From: Tissierella sp. MB52-C2
GTDB taxonomy: Bacteria; Bacillota; Clostridia; Tissierellales; Tissierellaceae
Assembly (NCBI RefSeq): GCF_030931715.1
Contig: NZ_CP133261.1
Location: forward strand, 3,388,643 to 3,452,642
DNA length: 64,000 nt
Direction: 5' to 3'
Shown here piece by piece: positions 33,910 to 42,679 of this stretch. The notes beneath the pieces are model-generated. The model was not told the origin of the DNA, did no database searches, and saw nothing but the letters and a program-made list of their open reading frames with translations. Both the position numbers and the translations under genes were made by a program. Numbering within the stretch: the first letter of the stretch is position 1; every line of letters begins with the position of its first letter.

Positions 33910-34842
33910 TCAATCCCTAAGCTCCTTCCCTGTTAACTCCAAAAATACATCATTTAATGTTGGCAGCTGGCTATATAATTTTGTATAGGTAAGGTTATTT
34001 TCTTTTATAAACTCCAATAGATTTGATAAATTGTTTAGTCCATTTTCAAACTTTATTATATAATCATCTTCTCTTTTTTCTATATCTATTACATGAGGAA
34101 TTTTTCTGATCTTCTGAATCTCTTTATCTTCAATATCTGAGAAACCAACTACTATCTTTTCAGTGGTTGTTATCATAGCCTTCAATTCTTCATTAGTTCC
34201 TGAAACCAAATTTTTGCCATTATCCATGATTATAATTCTCTTACAGAGCATTTCTGCTTCCTCTAGATAATGAGTAGTATATATAATAGTACTTCCTTCT
34301 TGATTTAACCTTTTTATTCCATCTAATATGAAGTTTCTGCTTTGTGCATCTACTGCAACTGTAGGTTCATCCAAAAAAATCAACTTCGGTTTATGAGCTA
34401 TACCACAAGCAATATTTAGTCTTCTTTTGAGTCCTCCACTTAATTTCTTAGGATAGAATTTTACATAATCCTTCAGCCCTACAAATTCTATAGCTTCTTC
34501 TACATATTGTTTTCTCTTAACTTTATCTTCTATATAAAGTCCGCAAAAATAATCTATATTTTCTCTTACGGTTAAATTCTCAAAAACTGAAACTTCTTGA
34601 GGCACTACTCCTATCTGTTTTTTAATATCATAGGAGTTTGGAGTCATTTTCTTTCCAAATATTTGTATTTCACCTTTATCGAAATTCAATAATGAAAGAA
34701 TACAGTTTATTGCCGTAGTCTTACCACAACCATTAGGTCCTAAAAGTCCCAATATCTCTCCCTCTTCAACCTCCATATTAAAATGCTCAAGGGCAATTAA
34801 TTCCTTATATCTTTTTACTAAGTTATTTACTTTTACTACCAC
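33910..34842 (-). CDS. ABC exporter ATP-binding protein (LnrL/CcmA-like)
   Basis: The 310-aa protein has Walker A GPNGCGKTT, Q-loop PQEVSVFE, signature LSGGLKRRLNIACGI, Walker B LIFLDEP and TTHYLEE, with a C-terminal regulatory tail (IEKREDDYIIKFENG). It energises the two ABC-2 permeases. A TGACA/TGTCA palindrome lies in its promoter region. Confidence 0.88.
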   Translation of the reverse strand: MVVKVNNLVKRYKELIALEHFNMEVEEGEILGLLGPNGCGKTTAINCILSLLNFDKGEIQIFGKKMTPNSYDIKKQIGVVPQEVSVFENLTVRENIDYFCGLYIEDKVKRKQYVEEAIEFVGLKDYVKFYPKKLSGGLKRRLNIACGIAHKPKLIFLDEPTVAVDAQSRNFILDGIKRLNQEGSTIIYTTHYLEEAEMLCKRIIIMDNGKNLVSGTNEELKAMITTTEKIVVGFSDIEDKEIQKIRKIPHVIDIEKREDDYIIKFENGLNNLSNLLEFIKENNLTYTKLYSQLPTLNDVFLELTGKELRD

Positions 34843-34924
34843 TTAAATCACTCCCCCTATTTCATCTTAATTTAATTATATGTATTTGGAGTTTTTCATT
34901 GTAGTGTATAGAATCACAATATAG

Positions 34925-34940
34925 TATGACATTTGTCATA
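34925..34940. promoter_or_regulatory. TATGACA-TT-TGTCATA palindrome upstream of the ABC-2 operon
   Basis: A 16-bp perfect palindrome in the 215-nt gap upstream of the ATPase gene. On the minus strand it overlaps a possible -35 (ATGTCA, 16 bp before TATACA). It looks like an operator; the binding protein is unknown. Confidence 0.6.
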
Positions 34941-35005
34941 TTATAAGAAAAATAATATAGAAAAATATATTTATATTTATAACTATAAGTAATTACACAA
35001 AAAAT

Positions 35006-35048
35006 TAAACAGCCTCAGTTCGATAGAATATCAAGCTTTGGCTGTTTA
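35006..35048 (-). terminator. Terminator of the RiPP operon
   Basis: TAAACAGCC (35006-35014) pairs with GGCTGTTTA (35040-35048), with some inner pairing, followed by T6 on the minus strand. It lies just past the M55-like gene. Confidence 0.8.
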
Positions 35049-35057
35049 GAGTTGTTT

Positions 35058-35972
35058 TTACTCTTTAGGTTGAAGTTCAAATTTAGCACTCTTATCATCT
35101 TTTATTTTATAAAAGTATTGCGATATTTCATATAAATCAAGATAAGTTAGTGAACTTATATCTTTATCTAATAATTTTCTTATATTCTCATCTTTCACTA
35201 ATTCCAAGGATTCAGGTCTATTTCTCACTAATTCCTCAAACATATTTTTAAGATCTTTGCTTATTATATGATTTAAAGGAATGTGCAAATTAGGCAGATA
35301 TCTAAAAAAATCAATTGTATCTTTAAAAGAAATTTTAATATCCAATTCTAATTCTTTTACTCTTCTTTGTACATAATTATTGTAAATAATTTTAACCTTA
35401 GAATCATCAAATTTGGACAATGAGATTTCACTATTAAGGGCTTTTTTTACATCATTTTCTAGGTTTAAGTATATTGAAGACATATCTCCTTTGTCTATGT
35501 CATGATATATGCAATTATAATTTAGGTAATCAATTACCGAGGCTTCGGTGCTTATCAATGAAACCGGGATCTTGTAGTATGATAAAAAATTAACTACCAT
35601 TTCAATTTCTCCCACTTCTTTTTCTCCTAAAGATAATATTTGAATCTCATCTCTAAAGGTATGAGGGAACCTACAATGGTCACTTTTCTTGCCATGAAAA
35701 CCCACTAGAAAAGCTGTTTTATAATCAATACTAAAATCAATATTTCTTATTTTCTTGATTATATTGATTCCATGACTTAATTTCTCCGTTAAATTACTAG
35801 GGAATATACCATCATTATGGTCATAGCATAGATATATATTCATATTATTAGGTATGGAGTTTATAATTGTAGCTATTTCTTTATATAATAAATCCTCATT
35901 CCTCTTATTATCCCACAAATCTTCAACTCCAATAATTCCTTCTAAATCGATTATAATCAATATATTATCCAT
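35058..35972 (-). CDS. M55-family (DppA D-aminopeptidase-like) protein in the RiPP operon
   Basis: The 304-aa protein begins IIIDLEGIIGVEDLWD, corresponding to the VDMEGISG zinc-binding start of DppA. It also has LCYDHNDGIF and AFLVGFHGKKSDHCRF (for LGYHA), and GEIEMVVNFLSYYKIPV. The C-terminal ~110 residues are unlike DppA. Ancestral M55 enzymes cleave D-amino-acid peptides. Two zinc ligands are visible; whether all are kept needs alignment. It overlaps the exporter gene by 8 nt. Roles could be degrading D-residue-containing product or trimming peptides. Confidence 0.68.
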   Translation of the reverse strand: MDNILIIIDLEGIIGVEDLWDNKRNEDLLYKEIATIINSIPNNMNIYLCYDHNDGIFPSNLTEKLSHGINIIKKIRNIDFSIDYKTAFLVGFHGKKSDHCRFPHTFRDEIQILSLGEKEVGEIEMVVNFLSYYKIPVSLISTEASVIDYLNYNCIYHDIDKGDMSSIYLNLENDVKKALNSEISLSKFDDSKVKIIYNNYVQRRVKELELDIKISFKDTIDFFRYLPNLHIPLNHIISKDLKNMFEELVRNRPESLELVKDENIRKLLDKDISSLTYLDLYEISQYFYKIKDDKSAKFELQPKE

Positions 35973-37605
35973 TTTGCACCTCTAGGCTTTCGTGTTTAAA
36001 TTTATAGTATCTATCAAAAAAATCAGATTTATAGTTTCCATGCTCAATCATTATTACTGTTTTATCTGAAAAATATTTATTTAGTATATAATCGAATTTA
36101 TTTTTAAAATCAGCATCTAAACTGGCTAGAGGTTCGTCCAATATATAAATAGATGAATTCTTGGATAGACATCTTATTATTTCTATTTTCTTCCTCTGAC
36201 CTCCAGATAGATTATAGTTTTCATCTATAAAAGTATCTATACCTTCTTCTAAGCTTTCTATATACTCCAATAGATCAAAATCCTCCAGAATTTCATTTAG
36301 AGCATATTTACCATTATCTGCTTCATATAAAATGTTATTTCTTATAGACAAAGGATAGACAGTTGGGTTTTGATTAGATATACTTATACAATCCATAATA
36401 TCTGAAGCCTTGTATTCTTTATGGCTATTATCATTAATCAGATATTCTCCACAACTTAAAGGATATTGTAATGATATAAGTTTTATAATACTGGATTTTC
36501 CACTTCCATTTTCACCTTCAATCAATATATGTTCCCCCTTATTTAAATGCATATTAACATCCTTCAATATATAAGAATCTTTTATTTTAAATTCTCCATC
36601 TTTTATCTCTATTTTATCAATATACTCAAGGGGTTGTTTATTTTCTTCTTCATCTTTGAATAATTTTTTTGTTTCCATTACTTCAAAGACCCTATCCAAA
36701 CTCACATGATATCTTTGGACAGTTGGTATCAGATTAGTTATCCCTATGAGGCTTATCAATACTTTTTGAATATAAAAAGATAGAAATATGAAGATTTCTG
36801 GGGTTATTCTTTTCTTAAATACAAGTATTCCAGCTAATATATAAAATAAGAATATATTGATTTTCATAATAGAATCCATTATATATTGTAAATTTATCTT
36901 ACTTTCATTTAGCTTATCAACATTAGAAATCTTATCCTCTATATAATCATCAAAATCCCTTACTATAAAGTTTTTAATCTTTTCATTTGAGGCAACTTCA
37001 TAAATATTATTAGAAACTTTCTTGATAATACCCAATATCACATCTGAATAATAAAAGTTTATTTTATTATATTTCTTTATTTTTTTAGAATAATGAATAT
37101 TGATAAATATTATAGGTATCACTAAAACAATAGTATATATAAACCAAGTATTTTGCTTAACTAATATAAATAGCATAGATAACAAAACTATAACTTCCGA
37201 TAAATATCCAAATAAATAATCTAAATAAGATAAAGGAGAACTATAATCACCTGTGAATACATTATTTAATTTAGCCGAATTATATGTACTGCTATATTGA
37301 AAATGTCCAAAATAGCTGTAAAATATCCTCTCTTTAACCTTATTATTTATTCTAATCATCAATTTAGAAGATACTTTATCTAATGAATAATTTATAATGC
37401 CAAACACCATATAGTATAGGGCAAACAGGATAATATACCTTTTAAACAAAAATCTATTATTCTGCATAATTGATGCAACAATTACACTTACTAGATAAGG
37501 TTCTATTAATGCACTGATCTTTATCAAAATACCTGTCAATTTAATCAATAAATATTTAATTTTATATCTATCTAATAAAGCCATACTCTTTTTTATATAT
37601 AGCAA
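35965..37605 (-). CDS. ABC exporter (fused membrane and ATPase domains) of the RiPP cluster
   Basis: The 546-aa half-transporter has six helices in residues 20-300 and an ATPase with Walker A EGENGSGKSS, signature NLSGGQRKKIEIIR and Walker B IYILDEP. The D-loop follows (LASLDAD) and the switch His is in IEHGN. There is no N-terminal C39 peptidase, so leader removal must be done by another protein. It lies 17 nt after the second radical SAM gene. It probably exports the modified peptide as a homodimer. Confidence 0.87.
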   Translation of the reverse strand: MLYIKKSMALLDRYKIKYLLIKLTGILIKISALIEPYLVSVIVASIMQNNRFLFKRYIILFALYYMVFGIINYSLDKVSSKLMIRINNKVKERIFYSYFGHFQYSSTYNSAKLNNVFTGDYSSPLSYLDYLFGYLSEVIVLLSMLFILVKQNTWFIYTIVLVIPIIFINIHYSKKIKKYNKINFYYSDVILGIIKKVSNNIYEVASNEKIKNFIVRDFDDYIEDKISNVDKLNESKINLQYIMDSIMKINIFLFYILAGILVFKKRITPEIFIFLSFYIQKVLISLIGITNLIPTVQRYHVSLDRVFEVMETKKLFKDEEENKQPLEYIDKIEIKDGEFKIKDSYILKDVNMHLNKGEHILIEGENGSGKSSIIKLISLQYPLSCGEYLINDNSHKEYKASDIMDCISISNQNPTVYPLSIRNNILYEADNGKYALNEILEDFDLLEYIESLEEGIDTFIDENYNLSGGQRKKIEIIRCLSKNSSIYILDEPLASLDADFKNKFDYILNKYFSDKTVIMIEHGNYKSDFFDRYYKFKHESLEVQNG

Positions 37606-37622
37606 ATTTATCTTCTCCTATA

Positions 37623-38951
37623 TCATGCTTTAATTTTATCAGTATTTCTTATTTCCTCAGCTATCAATTGATTTAAAACTCTCTCTAAAGCTACTTTATA
37701 ATCTTCTTCTTTCCATCTGCTGCAATATCCTATATCTAAGGTATCGTATCTTTTGATATTCTCGGCAATACAACCGCCTCTGCAAAAATATTTATAATCA
37801 CAATCTTTGCATCTTGACATATTACGGACATCACGATTATGGATATTTTCTATATTATCCTTATTTATAAGAATCTCTGGCTTATAAGTTCCTACCTCTA
37901 GTTTAGGATTATCTGAACTTAAGCAAGTAACAGCCTTTCCATTTGGTATAAATGTATAAGAAGGTCTAAATGTAAGGTCACAATGCTTATATGGTATTCG
38001 AGTCTCCCTTGACTGTATCATACTAAGCATAGAAATTTCAGTATAATTTGTAAAGCTTTGACTTAGATATTTTGCTCTATTATCCAGTTCAATTAGTTGT
38101 TTAAAGGATTCCTTTGCAATATTAATATATGTCTTATCCCCACCTATAGATTTTGTTTTCATCATATCTAAATCAAATTTCACTGAAAATTTATTTTCCA
38201 ACCATCCATGCTTTTCCAGAATATCAAAAAATAGAGGATAATCTTCAATCTCTTCAGGATGATATACAGAATTGATAATTATCTCAATATCATTGTTCAA
38301 TAAAAACTCCAATGCTTCCCATATATTATCGTAGAACTTATCATTAAAGGTATTCCTATGTTTTAAATGTAGTTTTTTATTGCCATCAATTGAAAGTATT
38401 ACAGTTTGAATCCTTTCTCTATTTGATTTTATCAAAGATTCATATTTGGATATATTTGAACCATTGGTAGTAAAGGTCAGCCTTGCTGTTGGAAACTTTT
38501 CAAAAACGCTTTCTATAAATTTAAAATTATCATCTAGGAAAGGCTCTCCACCCATGATAGTGATGGTCTTTATAATTGAATTCGTATCAAATAACTCATC
38601 ATATACTTTATAGAATTTTTTTATCTTATCAAGGTCATCTGTATTCATCTTAGATTTAATATGTTTATAATCCTTTTGATAGCAATAGATACAATTATAA
38701 TTACAGTCAAAGCCAGTTATAAAAACTAAATCAAGAAATTGTTTCTTATCCTTTACAATGATTTCTGCTTCATCAATTAGTATATCAGAATTATTTTTCA
38801 GATAGTCTCTATAATCATCTAAAAGTTCATTATATTCTTCCTTGTCTGTAACTATATAATCCAAGGTTACCAAATCGAAAATTATATATTTTCCATAATT
38901 ATAATGAACTGTTTTCTCATTATCTGTTCTTATATTGAATTTTCCAATCAT
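37623..38951 (-). CDS. Radical SAM/SPASM peptide maturase 2
   Basis: The 442-aa enzyme has the radical SAM cluster motif CNYNCIYCYQ (about residues 89-98) with GGEPFLD. The C-terminal SPASM cysteines include SYTFIPNGKAVTCLSS and CKDCDYKYFCRGGC with a late YCSRW. Such enzymes form thioether or C-C cross-links, or other changes, on RiPP precursors. Its ATG overlaps the stop of maturase 1 (ATGA). Two different SPASM enzymes in one operon suggest two distinct modifications or a heteromeric enzyme. Confidence 0.9.
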   Translation of the reverse strand: MIGKFNIRTDNEKTVHYNYGKYIIFDLVTLDYIVTDKEEYNELLDDYRDYLKNNSDILIDEAEIIVKDKKQFLDLVFITGFDCNYNCIYCYQKDYKHIKSKMNTDDLDKIKKFYKVYDELFDTNSIIKTITIMGGEPFLDDNFKFIESVFEKFPTARLTFTTNGSNISKYESLIKSNRERIQTVILSIDGNKKLHLKHRNTFNDKFYDNIWEALEFLLNNDIEIIINSVYHPEEIEDYPLFFDILEKHGWLENKFSVKFDLDMMKTKSIGGDKTYINIAKESFKQLIELDNRAKYLSQSFTNYTEISMLSMIQSRETRIPYKHCDLTFRPSYTFIPNGKAVTCLSSDNPKLEVGTYKPEILINKDNIENIHNRDVRNMSRCKDCDYKYFCRGGCIAENIKRYDTLDIGYCSRWKEEDYKVALERVLNQLIAEEIRNTDKIKA

Positions 38952-40252
38952 AGTATCACTTCCTCTATGGTTTCATATCCTAAAGCATTGGAATATTGCA
39001 ATAGTTTCCTCGAAAAGGAACTGCATTCTCCTCTGAAGCCCTCATTATTAATATTTCTTGAATTTCCACATCCGCCACCACATAATAAAGCAAATTTACA
39101 ATTTTTGCATTGTTCAATAGTAGTTATATTCCTATTTAACAAGCTATTTTCAAAATACCTAAATTCAGGATAATATGTTCCAACTCTAGAATCTCTATTT
39201 CCTACAGAAACTAGGCAGGAATAAATATCTCCACTACTATCTATCAGCCTAGCACTTGTCTCTGCTGGACAACTATGGTATTTTAAACCGATAGGTTTGC
39301 CATTAATTAAGGACCTATGCAGGTTAGAGGACATATTGTTAATAGTATTGTCACTATATTCATCTACTGAGTACAATATAGGTTCTAAAAAGTTTTTACT
39401 ATCATCGTCTAATTGAAATATAGGCTGTAATTCAAATATCAACAGTTTATTATCTGGATATTCTTTCTTTAAATTATCCCTAAGCTCTAAACATTCTTGA
39501 TAATTAGCTTTGCTGATATTCATTCTTATTTTTATTCTTATATTATTTTTTATGGCTAAATCAATATTGGATATCAGTTTATCAAAGGTTCCCAGTCTAT
39601 TGTCTTTTAAAAAACGGGATTTATCATGGGTTTCCTTACCTCCATCTAATGTTACCTGCAGCCATTTTACCTTAATCTTTTTCAAAATATCAATATACTT
39701 ATCTATACCGTAGCCATTTGTTATTATTCGATATTCTTTATCAGGATATTTTTCTATTATATATTTTATAATATCCATATTTTGTTCCAATAGAGGTTCT
39801 CCACCATATAAAAGTATGCTTTCTATATTTGGAAACAGAGATTCAGACCTGTCAATCATATCTTCTGTCAGTATATCCTTATCATGGTTATTTACATTGG
39901 ATTCAAAGCAGTAGCTACATCCAAAATTACAATCATAGGTCAAAACTATACCTAAATCCTTAATATTTTTTTTTCGCTTTTCATAGTTTCTTCTAAGAGT
40001 TTCCAATTGAGATTCCTTGTACCTATTCTCTTCTTCTCGATTTTTCATCATATATTTTCGTTTAGTCAGTGCATTATATAAGTCTGTTTCGTATTTATTA
40101 TTAAACTCAATATCATCTGATTTTGTCCAAAGCTTGATTAGGTTTAAATCTTCTTCTGATAATATATCTGATAATCCATTTAATAAGTTGATTAAGATAT
40201 ATTCATCCTCTTTATTTGTCTTCATAATTGTAGAATGTTCTATAAAATGCAT
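38948..40252 (-). CDS. Radical SAM/SPASM peptide maturase 1
   Basis: This ~434-aa enzyme has a leading domain (residues 1-85, possibly precursor-binding), radical SAM motif CNFGCSYCFES with LYGGEPLL, and SPASM region DSSGDIYSCLVS, CKNCKFALLCGGGC and a final ECSSF. I start it at ATG 40252 (MHFIEHSTIMKTN), which has AGGAGG 7 nt upstream; the longer frame overlaps the lipoprotein gene. It belongs to the anaerobic sulfatase-maturase/SPASM family that modifies Cys-rich peptides. Confidence 0.88.
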   Translation of the reverse strand: MHFIEHSTIMKTNKEDEYILINLLNGLSDILSEEDLNLIKLWTKSDDIEFNNKYETDLYNALTKRKYMMKNREEENRYKESQLETLRRNYEKRKKNIKDLGIVLTYDCNFGCSYCFESNVNNHDKDILTEDMIDRSESLFPNIESILLYGGEPLLEQNMDIIKYIIEKYPDKEYRIITNGYGIDKYIDILKKIKVKWLQVTLDGGKETHDKSRFLKDNRLGTFDKLISNIDLAIKNNIRIKIRMNISKANYQECLELRDNLKKEYPDNKLLIFELQPIFQLDDDSKNFLEPILYSVDEYSDNTINNMSSNLHRSLINGKPIGLKYHSCPAETSARLIDSSGDIYSCLVSVGNRDSRVGTYYPEFRYFENSLLNRNITTIEQCKNCKFALLCGGGCGNSRNINNEGFRGECSSFSRKLLQYSNALGYETIEEVIL

Positions 40253-40277
40253 GGCTTGTCCTCCTATGGTTTTTATA

Positions 40278-41930
40278 TTAAAGTATGGATTCAATTCCCT
40301 TGATGTTTTCTTGCAAATAATTCGTCCAATCTACTTTTAATTCTTCAAATGTTTTTCCAAATACTTCTTTATAGGTTAATCCATTAAAATCTGTAACATT
40401 TAGGTAAAGCATCTTTTCCAATCCATATTCTTCAACTAAGTAATTAAAGAAACTAAAGTTCTTATGATAATCCATAGTGTCACCTTCATTCATCAAATCC
40501 ATAGGTGCATTTCCTTCATTTGAGTTAGTACCTAGAATCTTACGAAATTTAACTCTATATAAAACGTTCAAATTGTTTTTCATTATTCTCTTATTTTTAC
40601 TCTTTGCAATTTCTTCTATATTATTAATATCAATATCATTTTTAATATAAAGATTTAATAAATCGTCATATAAACTCTTTAGTTTTTTTAATTCATTTTC
40701 TGTGAAACCTTGTGCAAATAGAAGCTCTGTATAATTTGGTATGTTATTAAATTCATCTTCAATCATTTTAATAGAAGCTTCTGAATATATTATATCTAAA
40801 TAATTTGCAATTCCTTCATTTAACCATTTAGGTCTTGTAATAGTTATACCTTTTTCCATAAAAGGATTATAGAAAAACAAATGACAATATTCATGTGCAT
40901 GAGAATTTATATCTCTTAAGTTTATCTTGTCAGTTCCTTTGGAAAAAAATCCTCCATCAATAGGATCATAGGAGTTAGTAGTATCAAAAATATATTCTAT
41001 TTTAGGTACATTATTTAGTACCTCTTTATATTCGGCATAGAATCTTGGCGAATCTTGTTCTATCCCATTCTTTATAGCTAATATATCTCTATCAAATCTT
41101 AATATAATCTGTTCTATTTTTTCTGCTGTATTATATTGTGTTGCTATACTATACTGTGCTTCCATCTCTGCAATACTAATATCTATTTTAAATCCATTGA
41201 TTTCTTCTTTAGTATTTATAATAAATTTATCTGCTATATCGTATACTTCCATCCTATTCATTAGACTCTCTATTTTCCTTTGATAACCTAAGTCTATCCC
41301 CTTTTCCTTTGCCCAATTCTCTATATCAGATATATTTATATTGTTTTTAAGAAGTTCTTCCTTTTTATTATTTTTTAATAGGTATTCAACTAAGTCCCTT
41401 GATGCAGATTTTATATTATCTATTTCTTCTTTAGTTGAAAATGGCTCAAAAAATCTTGCTCCAAATAATGAAAAATCATTATTTGTATAATATGTAGTAT
41501 AATCCACTTCCTTTTTCTCTATATCATATATATATGCATAAAGCCCTTCTGATATCCAGTTATCATATATTCCATAAGATTTCTTTATAAGTTCTTTTTT
41601 AAATTCTTCTGTTTCTATGAATTTAACATCACATTTTATTATTCTATCTACCTTTGGAACTATATGTTGCTTTGATATCTCTATTTCAATATTTTCTATT
41701 GGTGAAAATTCATTTATCTTATGTAATTCATTTAATATAGATGTATATATACTTTCCTTTTCATCTATATTATCCGATATTTTTATCTTTATATTGTCAT
41801 TTTGATAGATTGTAGAACCTTCACCACTAGCTTCAACTAATTGGATTTTTTCTTTTTTTTCATTCTTTTCACTACATCCTATTAGAAATATTGTAATGAT
41901 GAGTAAAAATATGATTTTTCTGTTTTTCAT
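40278..41930 (-). CDS. Peptidase-MA-like lipoprotein, cassette C
   Basis: The 550-aa protein has a lipoprotein signal ending LIGC (Cys19), so it is surface-anchored. The zinc motif HEYCH is at about 346-350, and a third ligand is likely the Glu in WLNEGIANY, about 21 residues further on, as in gluzincins. About 150 C-terminal residues end FEELKVDWTNYLQENIKGIE. It is one of four tandem paralogues. Since the exporter lacks a C39 domain, this family is the best candidate for removing the leader or for inactivating the product. It is the only copy whose transcript continues into the biosynthetic genes. Confidence 0.82.
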   Translation of the reverse strand: MKNRKIIFLLIITIFLIGCSEKNEKKEKIQLVEASGEGSTIYQNDNIKIKISDNIDEKESIYTSILNELHKINEFSPIENIEIEISKQHIVPKVDRIIKCDVKFIETEEFKKELIKKSYGIYDNWISEGLYAYIYDIEKKEVDYTTYYTNNDFSLFGARFFEPFSTKEEIDNIKSASRDLVEYLLKNNKKEELLKNNINISDIENWAKEKGIDLGYQRKIESLMNRMEVYDIADKFIINTKEEINGFKIDISIAEMEAQYSIATQYNTAEKIEQIILRFDRDILAIKNGIEQDSPRFYAEYKEVLNNVPKIEYIFDTTNSYDPIDGGFFSKGTDKINLRDINSHAHEYCHLFFYNPFMEKGITITRPKWLNEGIANYLDIIYSEASIKMIEDEFNNIPNYTELLFAQGFTENELKKLKSLYDDLLNLYIKNDIDINNIEEIAKSKNKRIMKNNLNVLYRVKFRKILGTNSNEGNAPMDLMNEGDTMDYHKNFSFFNYLVEEYGLEKMLYLNVTDFNGLTYKEVFGKTFEELKVDWTNYLQENIKGIESIL

Positions 41931-42013
41931 TTTATATCTCCTCCTTTAATAAAGATATATTTTTAATAAAGATATATTTTAGCAATTTAAAGGCAAAATA
42001 ATTAAATAAACTT

Positions 42014-42056
42014 GATATAGAAATAGATGGAGGTTAATTCCATCTATTTCTATATC
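42014..42056 (-). promoter_or_regulatory. Intercistronic hairpin between precursor and protease, cassette C
   Basis: GATATAGAAATAGATGG (42014-42030) pairs perfectly with 42040-42056. There is no T-run after it. The same hairpin occurs in cassettes A and B; it may protect the precursor message or reduce read-through to the protease. Confidence 0.75.
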
Positions 42057-42070
42057 TTTAAAATTATTAC

Positions 42071-42238
42071 CTAACAGTTTATAAACATATTATATGAATA
42101 GTATATGTCCCTACAGCTACGAGTAAGTCCACCACAACTTTGCTCTAAGCTTATGTCATCTCCCAATTGAATGTTTCCATTTTTCTCTTCTTCTAAATCA
42201 ATATCTTCATTCCAGATAATATCGTTCAATGATTTCAT
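42071..42238 (-). CDS. RiPP precursor peptide, cassette C
   Basis: This 55-residue ORF was missed by size. AGGAGG lies 8 nt before the ATG. The leader begins MKSLNDIIWNED, continues acidic (DLEEE), then NGNIQLGDDISLEQ. The core from residue 34 holds Cys35, Cys42 and Cys55 (SCGGLTRSC, Tyr-rich middle, C-terminal Cys). It differs from the cassette A peptide at only a few core positions. The leader is shared with all three precursors, which fits recognition by common maturases. Confidence 0.88.
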   Translation of the reverse strand: MKSLNDIIWNEDIDLEEEKNGNIQLGDDISLEQSCGGLTRSCRDIYYSYNMFINC

Positions 42239-42259
42239 ATTTTCAGCCTCCTTTCTGTA

Positions 42260-42304
42260 AGTATTTGTCGCTAATTATAAAATCACGTAATTAGCATAAA
42301 TACT
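42260..42304 (-). promoter_or_regulatory. Structured 5' leader hairpin before the cassette C precursor
   Basis: AGTATTT and CTAATTA on one side pair with TAATTAG and AAATACT on the other, ending 7 nt from the Shine-Dalgarno. It lies in a ~240-nt untranslated leader conserved in cassettes A, B and C. Confidence 0.55.
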
Positions 42305-42484
42305 ACTCTTTTAATTGAAGTGGCTAGTGTTCTCCCATTTTAGACATAATTAACTAATCATATATATAATTCAAAATTAGTTTATAAATGAGAGACCTAC
42401 TCTATTCCTCTTTCCCCATAGAGAGCTATAGAAATATTAGCATAATATTATACTAAATATTTCTACTAGCCAATTCATAAGTTC

Positions 42485-42513
42485 ATTGTATTATTACTTA
42501 AGTATTCCGTCAA
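42485..42513 (-). promoter_or_regulatory. Promoter of cassette C
   Basis: Minus strand: TTGACG (42508-42513), 17 bp, TACAAT (42485-42490). Spacing and hexamers are the same in cassettes A and B. Confidence 0.85.
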
Positions 42514-42543
42514 CCCGTTGATATGGCTTATCTCCCGACATTA

Positions 42544-42571
42544 TTCAACATAATTTGGTATCTTTTGTCGA
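42544..42571. promoter_or_regulatory. Conserved 28-bp upstream activator-type site, cassette C
   Basis: The site begins TTCAACATA and ends TTTTGTCGA, an imperfect inverted repeat 30 bp upstream of the -35. It matches sites at 44897, 47256 and 49291; likely target of the adjacent NarL-type response regulator. Confidence 0.72.
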
Positions 42572-42579
42572 ATAAATAT

Positions 42580-42618
42580 AAGTCAGTTAGAATTATGTGT
42601 TTTAACTCCAACTGACTT
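42580..42618 (-). terminator. Hairpin ending the cassette B transcript
   Basis: AAGTCAGTT (42580-42588) pairs with AACTGACTT (42610-42618). Equivalent hairpins occur at 44933-44971 and 47292-47330, always between a protease stop and the next cassette's promoter. The T-run is weak, so termination may be partial. Confidence 0.5.
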
Positions 42619-42679
42619 TTGCAACATCCAGAACTATTTAATCGTACACTCAACATATATCCAAACAACTTACATGATA

